Shown in pieces: positions 18,083-26,041 of a DNA stretch of 64,000 nucleotides (its first letter is position 1; the number at the start of each line of letters is the position of its first letter). Position numbers and translations under genes: made by a program. Where the stretch lies: the NCBI RefSeq assembly GCF_001905125.1, contig NZ_LWLE01000036.1, forward strand, positions 1 to 64,000, read 5' to 3'. A model generated the notes under the pieces. The model saw only the letters and a list, made by a program, of their open reading frames with translations. It was not told where the DNA came from and searched no databases. Source of the DNA: Streptomyces sp. TSRI0281 (GTDB lineage Bacteria > Actinomycetota > Actinomycetes > Streptomycetales > Streptomycetaceae).

Positions 18083-19650
18083 TGAGCGACAGCGTGAACG
18101 AGGCCGGAGCAGCCGGGGTGGACGAGACCGACGCGGGCACGGTCGACGAGACCAGGACAGGCAGGCTCTACGGCGTGGGGCTGGGTCCCGGCGACCCGGC
18201 CCTGATGACCGTACGGGCCGTGCAGATCATCGGTGAGGCCGACGTCGTCGCGTACCACAGCGCCCGGCACGGCCGGTCCATCGCACGGTCCATCGCGGCC
18301 GAGCACCTGCGCCCCGACCACATCGAGGAGGCGCTGGTCTACCCCGTCACGACGGAGACCACGGACCACCCGGGCGGCTACCGGGGCGCGCTGGAGGAGT
18401 TCTACGCCGAGGCCGCGGCCCGGCTCGCGGTGCACCTGGACGCCGGGCGCACCGTCGCCGTGCTCGCCGAGGGCGACCCGCTGTTCTACGGCTCGTACAT
18501 GCACATGCACAAGCGGCTCGCGGACCGGTACGTCACCGAGGTCATCCCCGGCGTCACCTCCGTCAGCGCGGCGGCCGCGCGGCTCGGCACCCCGCTCGTC
18601 GAGGGCGAGGAGATCCTGACGATCCTGCCCGGCACGCTGCCCGAGGAGGAGCTGACGGCCCGTCTGGCGGCCACGGACTCCGCGGTGGTGATGAAGCTGG
18701 GCCGTACGTTCCCGGCGGTGCGCCGTGCGTTCGAGGCGTCGGGGCGGCTGCCCGAGGCCCGTTACGTGGAGCGCGCCACGATGTCCGGGGAGCGCACCGG
18801 CGACCTGGCGGACGTCGAGGCCGGTTCGGTCCCGTACTTCGCGGTCGCCGTGCTGCCGAGCCGGATCGACGCGCCGCGCCCCGAGCGCGCGCCGGACTCC
18901 GGTGAGGTGGTCGTGGTCGGTACCGGCCCGGCCGGACCGCTGTGGCTGACGCCCGAGACGCGCGGGGCACTGGCCGCCGCCGACGACGTGGTCGGGTACA
19001 CGACGTATCTGGACCGGGTGCCGGTACGGCCCGGCCAGGCACGCCACGGCTCCGACAACAAGGTCGAGTCCGAGCGCGCCGAGTTCGCCCTCGACCTGGC
19101 CCGGCGCGGGCGGCGGGTGGCGGTGGTGTCGGGCGGCGACCCGGGGGTCTTCGCGATGGCGACGGCGGTGCTGGAGGTGGCCTCGCAGGACGCCTACGCG
19201 GACATCGCGGTACGGGTCCTGCCGGGGGTGACCGCGGCCAACGCGGCAGCCGCCCGCGCGGGTGCTCCGCTCGGCCACGACTACGCCACGATCTCGCTGT
19301 CCGACCGGCTCAAGCCGTGGGAGGTCATCGCGGAGCGGTTGCGCGCGGCGGCGACGGCGGACCTGGTGCTGGCCCTGTACAACCCCGGTTCGAAGAGCCG
19401 GACCTGGCAGGTCGGCAAGGCCCGCGACCTGCTGCTCGAACACCGCTCGCCGGACACCCCCGTGGTGCTCGGCCGGGACGTGGGCGGGCCGACGGAGAGC
19501 GTGCGTACGGTGCGGCTCGCCGATCTCGACCCGGCCGACGTCGACATGCGGACCCTCCTGATCGTGGGCTCGTCGCAGACGCGGTGGGTGCGGCGGGGCG
19601 GCGAAGGACAGCAGATCGTGTGGACGCCGCGGCGGTATCCGGAGGCGTGA
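18082..19650 (+). CDS. cobIJ: Fused precorrin-2 C20- and precorrin-3B C17-methyltransferase
   Basis: This 522-aa protein carries two tetrapyrrole methylase domains. The N-terminal CobI half (about 30-270) has LYGVGLGPGDPALMTVRAV and AEGDPLFYGSYMHM. The C-terminal CobJ half (about 275-515) has VVVVGTGPAGPLWLTPE, VVSGGDPGVFAMA, GVTAANAAAARAGAPLGHD and LALYNPGSKSRTWQ. Each uses S-adenosylmethionine, one before and one after the CobG step. The fusion is common in actinobacteria. A short acidic extension (first 30 residues) precedes the first domain. Confidence 0.95.
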   Translation: MSDSVNEAGAAGVDETDAGTVDETRTGRLYGVGLGPGDPALMTVRAVQIIGEADVVAYHSARHGRSIARSIAAEHLRPDHIEEALVYPVTTETTDHPGGYRGALEEFYAEAAARLAVHLDAGRTVAVLAEGDPLFYGSYMHMHKRLADRYVTEVIPGVTSVSAAAARLGTPLVEGEEILTILPGTLPEEELTARLAATDSAVVMKLGRTFPAVRRAFEASGRLPEARYVERATMSGERTGDLADVEAGSVPYFAVAVLPSRIDAPRPERAPDSGEVVVVGTGPAGPLWLTPETRGALAAADDVVGYTTYLDRVPVRPGQARHGSDNKVESERAEFALDLARRGRRVAVVSGGDPGVFAMATAVLEVASQDAYADIAVRVLPGVTAANAAAARAGAPLGHDYATISLSDRLKPWEVIAERLRAAATADLVLALYNPGSKSRTWQVGKARDLLLEHRSPDTPVVLGRDVGGPTESVRTVRLADLDPADVDMRTLLIVGSSQTRWVRRGGEGQQIVWTPRRYPEA

Positions 19651-19661
19651 GGGCCGGTCGG

Positions 19662-20414
19662 TCAGACCGCCACGCCACGCAGCCAGGACTCGGCCTCCTC
19701 CGGAGTGGCGGCCACCGGGACCCCCTCGGGGACGGGTGGCCGCCGGACGACGACCACCGGAATCCCGGCCTCGCGGGCGGCGGTCAGCTTCGGGGCGGTC
19801 GCGTCGCCGCCGCTGTCCTTGGTGACGAGGACGTCGACGTGGTGGCGGCGGATCAGCTCCCGTTCCCCGTCCAGGGTGAACGGGCCCCGGTCGAGCAGCA
19901 CCTCCATCCGGGCGGGGCAGGGCCCTTCCGGGGCGTCCACCGAACGCATCAGGAACCACAGCGCGTCCAGCCCGGCGAAGGCCGCGAGCCCCATCCGGCC
20001 GGTCGTGAGGAACACTCGCTCGCCCAGCGCGGGCAGCAGTTCCGCCGCCTCCTCCAGTGACCCGGCCGGGTGCCACCGGTCGCCGTCGCCGGGCACCCAG
20101 CCCGGCCTGCGCAGCGCCAGCAGGGGAACATGGGCCATGGCGGCCGCCGCGGCCGCGTGGAAACTGATCGTCCCGGCGAAAGGATGGGTGGCGTCGATGA
20201 GCGCGTCCACCTGGTGCTCCCGCAGCCACGCGGCGAGCCCGTCGGTACCGCCGAAGCCGCCGATGCGGACCTCGCCCGGCGGGAGCCTCGGCCCGGCCAC
20301 CCGACCCGCGAGCGAACTGGTCACCCGTACGTCCCCGCCCGTGTCCTCGTTCTCCACCAGGGACTCGGCGAGGCGGCGGGCCTCCGTCGTACCGCCGAGA
20401 ACGAGTACATGCAT
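19662..20414 (-). CDS. cobK: Precorrin-6A reductase CobK
   Basis: This 250-aa protein begins MHVLVLGGTTEARRLAESL (Rossmann-like nucleotide site) and contains DALIDATHPFAGTISFHA and DVLVTKDSGGDATAPKLTAAREAGIPVVVV. These are typical of CobK/CbiJ, which reduces the precorrin-6A ring with NADPH. It faces cobIJ tail to tail (11 bases between stops). Its start lies 17 bases from the divergent cbiD start, so the two promoters must overlap inside coding sequence. Confidence 0.93.
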   Translation of the reverse strand: MHVLVLGGTTEARRLAESLVENEDTGGDVRVTSSLAGRVAGPRLPPGEVRIGGFGGTDGLAAWLREHQVDALIDATHPFAGTISFHAAAAAAMAHVPLLALRRPGWVPGDGDRWHPAGSLEEAAELLPALGERVFLTTGRMGLAAFAGLDALWFLMRSVDAPEGPCPARMEVLLDRGPFTLDGERELIRRHHVDVLVTKDSGGDATAPKLTAAREAGIPVVVVRRPPVPEGVPVAATPEEAESWLRGVAV

Positions 20415-20431
20415 CGGAACGGTCCATCTCC

Positions 20432-21595
20432 ATGAGCAGTGAGGCCTCCATGAACGGCGAGGCACAGGGCAGCGAGGCACGGGGCAGCGAGCCGCAGGGC
20501 GGGCGCAGCGCCCAACTCAAGCACACCGGTCTGCGGCCGGGGTGGACCACCGGGGCCTGCGCGACGGCGGCGACGACGGCCGCGTACACGGCGCTGCTGA
20601 CCGGCGAGTTCCCCGACCCGGTGACCATCACCCTGCCCAAGGGGCAGACGCCCGCGTTCGCGCTGGCAGTGGAGAAACTGTCGGCCGGGCCGGAGCGGGC
20701 CATGGCCGGGGTGGTCAAGGACGCGGGCGACGACCCGGACGTGACGCACGGGGCGCTGGTACGGGCCACGGTACGGAAGCTGCCGCCGGGGTCCGGGGTG
20801 GTGTTCCGCGCGGGGCCCGGCGTGGGCACGGTCACCCTGCCCGGCCTGCCGCTGGCGGTCGGGGAGCCTGCGGTGAACCCGGTGCCCCGGCAGCTGATGC
20901 GGGAACACGTCGCCCGGGTGGCCGCGGAGCACGGCGGTACGGGGGACGTGGAGATCACGGTCTCCGTGGACCACGGCGAGGAGATCGCCCGTTCCACGTG
21001 GAACGGGCGGCTCGGCATCCTGGGCGGTCTCTCCATCCTGGGCACGACCGGCATCGTGGTGCCCTACTCCTGCTCGGCCTGGATCGACTCGATCCGGCGC
21101 GGGGTCGACGTGGCGCTCGCCGCCGGGCACACCCATGTGGCGGGCTGTACCGGCTCGACCTCGGAGAAGACCGTGGTGGCCGAGTACGGGCTGCCGGAGA
21201 TCGCCCTGCTGGACATGGGGGACTTCGCGGGTGCGGTGCTGAAGTACGTACGCCGTCATCCGGTGGCCCGGCTCACGATCTGCGGAGGGTTCGCCAAGCT
21301 GTCGAAGCTCGCGGCCGGACATCTGGACCTGCACTCCGCCCGCTCCCAGGTCGACAAGGGGTTCCTCGCCGATCTGGCCCGGCACGGCGGCGCGGACGAG
21401 ACCCTGGCGGCGGAGATCGCCGTCGCCAACACGGGCCTGGCGGCACTGCGCCTGTGCGAGGCGGCGGGCGTCCCCCTCGGCGACCTGGTGGCATCCCGCG
21501 CCCGCGACGAGGCCCTGGCGGTGCTGCGGGGCGCGCCGGTCGAGGTCGACGTGATTTGCATCGACCGGGCGGGGGTGGTGGTGGGCCGGACGTAG
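20432..21595 (+). CDS. cbiD: Cobalt-precorrin-5B C1-methyltransferase CbiD
   Basis: This 387-aa protein has the CbiD signature LRPGWTTGACATAATTAAY near residue 30, GLGTVTLPGL-like GVGTVTLPGLPLAVG, NPVPRQLM, ILGGLSILGTTGIVVPYSCSAW (split) and GCTGSTSEKTVVAEY. CbiD methylates C1 with loss of the C20 fragment in the anaerobic branch. In actinobacteria with CobG it stands in for CobF at the C1 step. The first 28 residues are a low-complexity leader; MNGEAQGSEAR at 20450 is an alternative start. Confidence 0.92.
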   Translation: MSSEASMNGEAQGSEARGSEPQGGRSAQLKHTGLRPGWTTGACATAATTAAYTALLTGEFPDPVTITLPKGQTPAFALAVEKLSAGPERAMAGVVKDAGDDPDVTHGALVRATVRKLPPGSGVVFRAGPGVGTVTLPGLPLAVGEPAVNPVPRQLMREHVARVAAEHGGTGDVEITVSVDHGEEIARSTWNGRLGILGGLSILGTTGIVVPYSCSAWIDSIRRGVDVALAAGHTHVAGCTGSTSEKTVVAEYGLPEIALLDMGDFAGAVLKYVRRHPVARLTICGGFAKLSKLAAGHLDLHSARSQVDKGFLADLARHGGADETLAAEIAVANTGLAALRLCEAAGVPLGDLVASRARDEALAVLRGAPVEVDVICIDRAGVVVGRT

Positions 21596-21601
21596 TGCCC
21601 G

Positions 21602-22834
21602 CTACTGGACACCGGGTCCACCGTGTCCACCATGTCCACCGGACGCGGCAGCGGCGAGCCGCGCCCGCCACCCTCCCGGACCCTGCCCGGCGTCCACGGC
21701 CGCCGCCGCGTCGCCCGCGAGGTCGACGCCGAGGTCGGCGGCCCTCCTGGCGGCCCAGTGCGCCCAGGCAGCGGCCTGTTGGCACTCCGGGCACTCGGTC
21801 TCTCCCGCCATGGCCCGGAAGACGTGCTCGGGCCCGGGTCCTTGGCAGGTGACGAGCGGGGGGACGTACCGGGGAACGACGGGCCGGGAGGGCGAGACGT
21901 CGGGACGGACCGCCTCCGCCGAGGACGAGCCCCCGGGACACCCGGCCCCCGCCGAGGACGAGACCTCAGGACACCCGGCCCCCGCCAAGGGCGACGCCTC
22001 GGGACACCCATTCCCCGCCGAGGGCGAGACCCCGGCGGGACGCCCCGCCCCCACCGGGGCAGCAGGACCGCGCCGCTCTCCCTCGGGCATCTTCTGCACC
22101 AGCCGGTGCCGCAGGAACCCCCCGGCGGAACGGACCCCGCCCGGTGGCAGATCGCTGGTCAGTACGCGCCGGAGCTCACCGCCGGAGATCCCGCGCCGCA
22201 GCCACTCCACCGCGTGCGCGACGAGCGCACGCGCCTCGGAGACGCCGAGATGCAGATCCCGGTGGGAATGCCGCAAGGACAGCAACACCTCTTCGGCCTC
22301 CGCGACTTCGGGCGCTTCAGCCGCTTCAGGCGCTTCAGGCGGTGAGACCTGACCATCGCTTTCCGTGTCGGCCGTTTCGGTGGGTGGGTGGGATGTGTTC
22401 TTCTCCCGTTCTTCGTCTACCGGTAGTTGGCGACCGACCGTCCGAGGGGTCGGCCGACCGACCGTCGGAGAGTGCGTACTCGGAGGCGCACCGCTGTCGA
22501 CGCCCGCTTCCCGCCACACGGCGAGGGCATCGGCGTCGGAGAGCGGCACGTTGGAGCAGAGCTGATGGGTGACCCACCGCCCCTGCTCCCCGGGGACCCG
22601 CTGCTCATGCACGAACCCGTGGGTGACCAGTTGTTCCTTGGCCCGCTGGAACGCCCGTCCCTTGATGCCCAGTTTCCGCCCGTGCTCGGAGAGCGGGAGG
22701 TGGGTCTCATCCTCGGGAAGCCCCTGGACGTACAGGAGGAGGATCTTCGCGTCGCTGCACAGACGCGGATGGCGCACGACGTCGTGCGAAGCCTTCGTGT
22801 AGCGCCGAACCGGCGCGATAGCATGCCAAAGCAT
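21602..22834 (-). CDS. Helix-turn-helix protein with winged-helix N-terminus
   Basis: This 410-aa protein has a winged-helix-like domain in residues 10-110 (SDAKILLLYVQGLPEDETHLPLSEHGRKLGIKGRAFQRAKEQL), similar to the N-terminus of plasmid or phage replication and accessory proteins of actinomycetes. A charged EAPEAAEAPEVAEAEE linker, a helical middle (RALVAHAVEWLRRGISGGELRRVL) and four 11-residue repeats (G-C-P-E-x-S-x-x-A-G-A, encoded by a 33-bp repeat at 21921-22050) follow. The C-terminus holds a possible zinc knuckle (CPEC). The start at 22834 has an AGAGGT site upstream. It begins the segment that separates cbiD from cobM/cobL. Function unknown. Confidence 0.65.
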   Translation of the reverse strand: MLWHAIAPVRRYTKASHDVVRHPRLCSDAKILLLYVQGLPEDETHLPLSEHGRKLGIKGRAFQRAKEQLVTHGFVHEQRVPGEQGRWVTHQLCSNVPLSDADALAVWREAGVDSGAPPSTHSPTVGRPTPRTVGRQLPVDEEREKNTSHPPTETADTESDGQVSPPEAPEAAEAPEVAEAEEVLLSLRHSHRDLHLGVSEARALVAHAVEWLRRGISGGELRRVLTSDLPPGGVRSAGGFLRHRLVQKMPEGERRGPAAPVGAGRPAGVSPSAGNGCPEASPLAGAGCPEVSSSAGAGCPGGSSSAEAVRPDVSPSRPVVPRYVPPLVTCQGPGPEHVFRAMAGETECPECQQAAAWAHWAARRAADLGVDLAGDAAAAVDAGQGPGGWRARLAAAASGGHGGHGGPGVQ

Positions 22835-23069
22835 CCCGGTGGACCTCTAGACCACTCGTGGGTGAAGGCCTCCGGACCGGTGCTGTTAACACCCCCGGGG
22901 GCCGCCCCATGTACACGTACGCACGAACACACGTACACACAGAGCGTGATGACACGATTACGGTACCGCAGTCGAGGGGACGCTGCGGACAATCCGCTCA
23001 ACGCCCCGCGTCTGCCGCACCTTTGCCGATTCCCGACGGCCACGCCGCACCGCGCGACGCGCCTTCCTG
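22835..23069. promoter_or_regulatory. Probable control region of the HTH gene
   Basis: This 235-bp gap holds TGTTAACA inside a partial palindrome (22880-22894) and a run of short ACGTAC/ACACAC direct repeats (about 22909-22943) directly upstream of the HTH gene. Its AT content is higher than the flanks. The iteron-like appearance suits an operator or replication-type repeat, but no direct evidence assigns a function. Confidence 0.35.
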
Positions 23070-23435
23070 TCAGCTCAGCGCTTTCTCGATGGCGTCGAAG
23101 ATGTCGGCGTCGGTCTCCCGCTGCCAGGCGGGCAGGTCGGGCCAGTCCGCCACATAGCCCGGCTTCGGGTCGTCGAAGTGCTTGAACATCTGAGCCGTCC
23201 AACAGGTCGCGACGAACCGGCCTCGCTGCTCGCGGGACAGCCGGGAGGTGTGTGCGCCGCTGAGTTCGACGAACTGGGCCACCTGTTCGTAGACGGCCCC
23301 TGCGGCTTCGCGCTCCCACTGCGGGGTGTCGTCCCACGGGGTGACGTAGCCGGCCTTCGGTTCACCGGGGAAGTGCCGGTGAACTCCCGCGATCCAGGTC
23401 TCCCGGAAGAGTCGTGCACCCTCGGTCTGTGACAT
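23070..23435 (-). CDS. Small protein made of two copies of one motif
   Basis: This 121-aa protein contains two similar blocks: FRETWIAGVHRHFPGEPKAG then YVTPWDDTPQWEREAA (residues about 8-45), and FVATCWTAQMFKHFDDPKPG then YVADWPDLPAWQRETD (about 73-110). The pattern W-x(6)-HF-x(3)-PK-x-GY-V-x-x-W-D/x-P-x-W-E/Q-R-E is shared. Such proteins occur as hypotheticals in streptomycetes; no function is known to me. The start MSQTEGARLF is taken because upstream residues do not fit. It is divergent from the NUDIX gene at 23573. Confidence 0.6.
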   Translation of the reverse strand: MSQTEGARLFRETWIAGVHRHFPGEPKAGYVTPWDDTPQWEREAAGAVYEQVAQFVELSGAHTSRLSREQRGRFVATCWTAQMFKHFDDPKPGYVADWPDLPAWQRETDADIFDAIEKALS

Positions 23436-23572
23436 GCCATCCCCTGTCGTCACGGTGCGCTCGACGCGGCTCAGCGCGGCAATCTTGCACCGAAGCACTT
23501 CGCCAGGGCCTCCATGGTGAAACCTCTGGAGGTACAGCAAACTCAGCACCGGATCGAGAGGGGCCGCAAGCG

Positions 23573-24106
23573 ATGCAGTGGAAGGTTCATGGGGAACGTC
23601 CGATCTACGAGAACAACTGGGTGAACCTGTGGCTCACCGACATCGAGACGCCGGACGGGAACCGCTGGGAGCACCACGTCGTCAAGCTCCGCCACCTGGC
23701 TGTGGCCGCCGTGATCAACGAGCAACGCGAGATCCTGATGATGTGGCGCCACCGCTTCATCACGAACGTCTGGGCGTGGGAGCTGCCCATGGGCCTGGTC
23801 GAGGAGGGCGAGACACCGGCCGACGCGGCGGCCCGTGAGGTCCTGGAGGAAACCGGCTGGCGCCCTGGCTCCGTCAAGCCTCTGATCTACGCCGAGCCTG
23901 CCAACGGCATCACCGACTCCCAGCACCACGTCTTCCGGGCCGACGGTGCGACGTACGAAGGACCGCCGACCGAGAAGAATGAGTCGGACCGGATCGAATG
24001 GATCCCGCTGGCCGACGTGCGAGGCATGATCGACCGGCGCGAGATCGTCAGCAGCGGCTCCCTCGTCGGGCTTCTCTACGTGCTCATGGACGCGGCTATC
24101 CGCTGA
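23573..24106 (+). CDS. NUDIX hydrolase
   Basis: This 177-aa protein carries a complete NUDIX box (GLVEEGETPADAAAREVLEE then TGW, about residues 78-101), G-x5-E-x7-R-E-x-x-E-E-x-G. N-terminal WVNLWLTDIETPDG resembles ADP-ribose/nucleoside-diphosphate-sugar pyrophosphatases. The ATG at 23573 is preceded by a purine-rich GAGAGGGG site. Substrate unknown. It converges on a second NUDIX gene, an arrangement also seen in accessory islands. Confidence 0.85.
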   Translation: MQWKVHGERPIYENNWVNLWLTDIETPDGNRWEHHVVKLRHLAVAAVINEQREILMMWRHRFITNVWAWELPMGLVEEGETPADAAAREVLEETGWRPGSVKPLIYAEPANGITDSQHHVFRADGATYEGPPTEKNESDRIEWIPLADVRGMIDRREIVSSGSLVGLLYVLMDAAIR

Positions 24107-24132
24107 CCTGTCGGAGGGGGTTCTTCCCGGGC

Positions 24133-24594
24133 TCATGTGTTCCCAATGAGCTTCTGGCCATCGTGTGTTCGCACGCGGGGTGCATCGTTCAGCAGGGCAT
24201 CGGTGACCCTGACCGCGTAGACCTCGGCCATGCGGCTGGTCACCTCGTCCGGGGTCAGCCATTCGACTGCCGTGGATTCATCCGACAGTTGCTCGTTGCC
24301 GCCTTCGGCATGGCAGCGAAAGACCAGGGCGATGATGCCTCGGGATGTGTTCTTGTAGACCCCGGTCAACCGGTCCACCTGGACCTTGATACCGGTCTCC
24401 TCGTAGACCTCCCGACGAACACCGTCCTCCGGGTTCTCAGCCAGTTCGAGCACGCCCCCGGGCGGCTCCCAGGTCCCGTTGTCGGCTCGCTTGATCGTGA
24501 GCACCCGGCCGTCCTCCCGGACGACGACTCCGGCCACGGACACGGAGTGGAGCGGCGTTGACGGCGTCTCCTGACGGATGTTACTCATGTACAT
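24133..24594 (-). CDS. NUDIX hydrolase next to the GntR regulator
   Basis: This 153-aa (or 151-aa from 24588) protein has a full NUDIX box: GGVLELAENPEDGVRREVYE then ETGI (about residues 46-69). The start codon lies inside a 14-bp palindrome that is repeated beyond the GntR gene, so it is probably regulated by that protein. In integrative elements such as pSAM2 a NUDIX protein (Pif) sits beside the GntR-type repressor KorSA. The resemblance here is in arrangement; I cannot confirm it at sequence level. Confidence 0.82.
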   Translation of the reverse strand: MYMSNIRQETPSTPLHSVSVAGVVVREDGRVLTIKRADNGTWEPPGGVLELAENPEDGVRREVYEETGIKVQVDRLTGVYKNTSRGIIALVFRCHAEGGNEQLSDESTAVEWLTPDEVTSRMAEVYAVRVTDALLNDAPRVRTHDGQKLIGNT

Positions 24595-24597
24595 GAG
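24584..24597. promoter_or_regulatory. Palindromic operator CTCATGTACATGAG
   Basis: A perfect 14-bp palindrome overlaps the start codon of the NUDIX gene and lies 22 bases before the divergent GntR start. The same palindrome recurs at 25485-25500 on the other side of the gntR gene. It is the likely binding site for the GntR dimer. Confidence 0.75.
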
Positions 24598-24618
24598 AAT
24601 AGGAGACTCAGAAGGACT

Positions 24619-25398
24619 ATGGCGAACAGCGATGTGACCTCTTCGGCCAAGGCGAAGTACCTCCAGATCGCCGACGACCTTGCCGCACAGATTCGGTCCG
24701 GTGCGCTGGCGGCCGGGGATGCCGTGCCGAGCGAGACGACTCTCATGGAACGCTACGGCGTTGCCTCGGGAACCGTGCGCAAGGCGGTTGCGGAACTACG
24801 GGCGGCTCAGCTGATCGAAACGCACCACGGGCGGGGCTCGTTCGTACGGTCCCGGCCGCCCGTGCAACGCAAGTCCTCCGATCGGTTCCGCCGGACACAC
24901 CGGAAGGCAGGGAAGGCGGCCTACCTCGCAGAAGCGGAGCAGTCCGGCGGTAGGCCGTCCGTGACCATCCTCTTCATCGGCCCCGCCAAGGCTCCGGAAG
25001 AGATCGCCGAGCGGCTGGGCGTACCCGCCGGCTCCCAGGTCCTCGCGCGCAAGCGTCGCTACTTCCGGGAGGGCGTACCCACGGAAGAGGCCACTTCGTA
25101 TCTCCCCTGGGACGTCGCGAAGGACATCCCGGAGATGTTCGCCGAGAATCCCGGCGGCGGAGGGATCTACGCCCGCCTCGAAGATCACGGCCACACCCTC
25201 GGAGAGTTCACCGAGACAGTCCGGGCACGGCTCGCAACCAAGGCCGAGGCGTCCGCACTTGCACTGAGCCCCGGCTCTCCGGTGATCCACCTCGTACGAA
25301 ACGCGACAACGAAGCCCGGACGGGTCGTGGAGGTGTGCGACACGATCATGGCCGCTGACCAGTTCGTCCTGGACTACCGCTTCCCCGCCGAAGACTGA
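24619..25398 (+). CDS. GntR-family regulator with UTRA domain (KorSA-like)
   Basis: This 259-aa protein has an N-terminal GntR winged helix (residues 12-80, YLQIADDLAAQIRSGALAAG, SETTLMERYGVASGTVRKAV) and a C-terminal UTRA ligand-binding domain (about 100-255). It probably represses itself and the divergent NUDIX gene through the flanking CTCATGTACATGAG palindromes. Size, domain order and the NUDIX neighbour are like the KorSA regulators of actinomycete integrative conjugative elements. No transfer or integration gene is nearby, so the element, if any, is incomplete. Confidence 0.88.
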   Translation: MANSDVTSSAKAKYLQIADDLAAQIRSGALAAGDAVPSETTLMERYGVASGTVRKAVAELRAAQLIETHHGRGSFVRSRPPVQRKSSDRFRRTHRKAGKAAYLAEAEQSGGRPSVTILFIGPAKAPEEIAERLGVPAGSQVLARKRRYFREGVPTEEATSYLPWDVAKDIPEMFAENPGGGGIYARLEDHGHTLGEFTETVRARLATKAEASALALSPGSPVIHLVRNATTKPGRVVEVCDTIMAADQFVLDYRFPAED

Positions 25399-25448
25399 GA
25401 AGGCGTCAGCCGATCAGCCCGTCGGACGTTCCTTCTGACGGTCACTTG

Positions 25449-25464
25449 ACTCCTATATAGGAGT
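25449..25464. promoter_or_regulatory. Palindrome ACTCCTATATAGGAGT
   Basis: This perfect 16-bp palindrome lies 50 bases after the gntR stop. It shares the outer half-sites ACTC/GAGT and the 16-bp span of the next palindrome at 25485 but has a different centre (TATATA), which could also serve as a -10 element. Confidence 0.6.
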
Positions 25465-25484
25465 GAGGCACTCTTTCAGCTATC

Positions 25485-25500
25485 ACTCATGTACATGAGT
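25485..25500. promoter_or_regulatory. Palindrome ACTCATGTACATGAGT
   Basis: This perfect 16-bp palindrome is identical in its central 14 bp to the operator at 24584-24597. It stands in front of the small gene at 25533 and 36 bp centre-to-centre from the preceding palindrome. Confidence 0.75.
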
Positions 25501-25512
25501 GAATGAGAACGT

Positions 25513-25526
25513 CTCTTGTATATGAG
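25513..25526. promoter_or_regulatory. Degenerate operator CTCTTGTATATGAG
   Basis: This matches the 24584 operator at 12 of 14 positions and is a near-palindrome. It lies just before the start at 25533, giving three related sites within 80 bp. Confidence 0.5.
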
Positions 25527-25532
25527 GTGCTC

Positions 25533-25730
25533 ATGCCGTCGTTCGAGATTGATGCCGTACGGATGACATTGCGGGTGTCGCGCGACTCCGGCCGAACGTG
25601 GGGGCCTCTTACAGAGGTACGCGTGGGCGATGACCCGCTGCTCCCGGACAACCCGGGCGGCTTCCCACCGTGCGTATGTCGCCAGTGCCCGGCACGGAAC
25701 TCTGTCGACTCTCGGGGGCTGGTGTCGTGA
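25533..25730 (+). CDS. Small hypothetical protein with Cys pair
   Basis: This 65-aa protein (MPSFEIDAVRMTLRVSRDSG..., C-terminal CVCRQC) is of unknown function. It follows three palindromes and is likely part of the GntR regulon. ATG 25533 has GAGGTG close upstream; ATG 25503 would place the third operator in the coding region. Its stop overlaps the next start (TGATG). Confidence 0.55.
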   Translation: MPSFEIDAVRMTLRVSRDSGRTWGPLTEVRVGDDPLLPDNPGGFPPCVCRQCPARNSVDSRGLVS

Positions 25731-26041
25731 TGCGGTGCACTCACTGGCGCCGGGTGCCTCTGGACCTGGTGCGAGAGACGCAGGAGAGGTCGGCTGCGGA
25801 GTGCGTCGACAGCGCCGTCCAGTGCCAGTTGTCCACCCACGACGGCGACGAGCACTACGGCCTCATCGACGACCTCGCCGAGTACGGCACCGCGTGGTGG
25901 CTGAGCTGGCACGGAAGCGCCGAGGTGCAGTTGGTGGCGCTGCCGGACTGCCCCGTGATCAGCCCCGGACCCGACGGGGACGGCTGCCGTGGCAAGAGGG
26001 TCGGCTGGTGGATCGAGCACAGTCCGCCCGGGATGGGGCGA
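25730..26041 (+). pseudogene. Small accessory protein with replaced C-terminus
   Basis: The first 85 codons look like a known hypothetical family of streptomycete accessory regions (RRVPLDLVRETQERSAAECV, GLIDDLAEYGTAWWLSWHG, LVALPDCPVISPGPDGDGC). After the cysteine near 25986 family-like sequence stops. The frame has no stop before 26887 and runs antisense through the ydcF gene. I read this as a gene whose 3' end was lost in a rearrangement joining it to ydcF. The end given here is only the ydcF boundary. It is coupled to the preceding small gene. Confidence 0.4.

Noticed and set aside
21921..22050. 33-bp repeats considered as a CRISPR array
   Set aside because: Units are adjacent without spacers, lie inside a coding frame as 11-residue repeats, and no cas genes are present.
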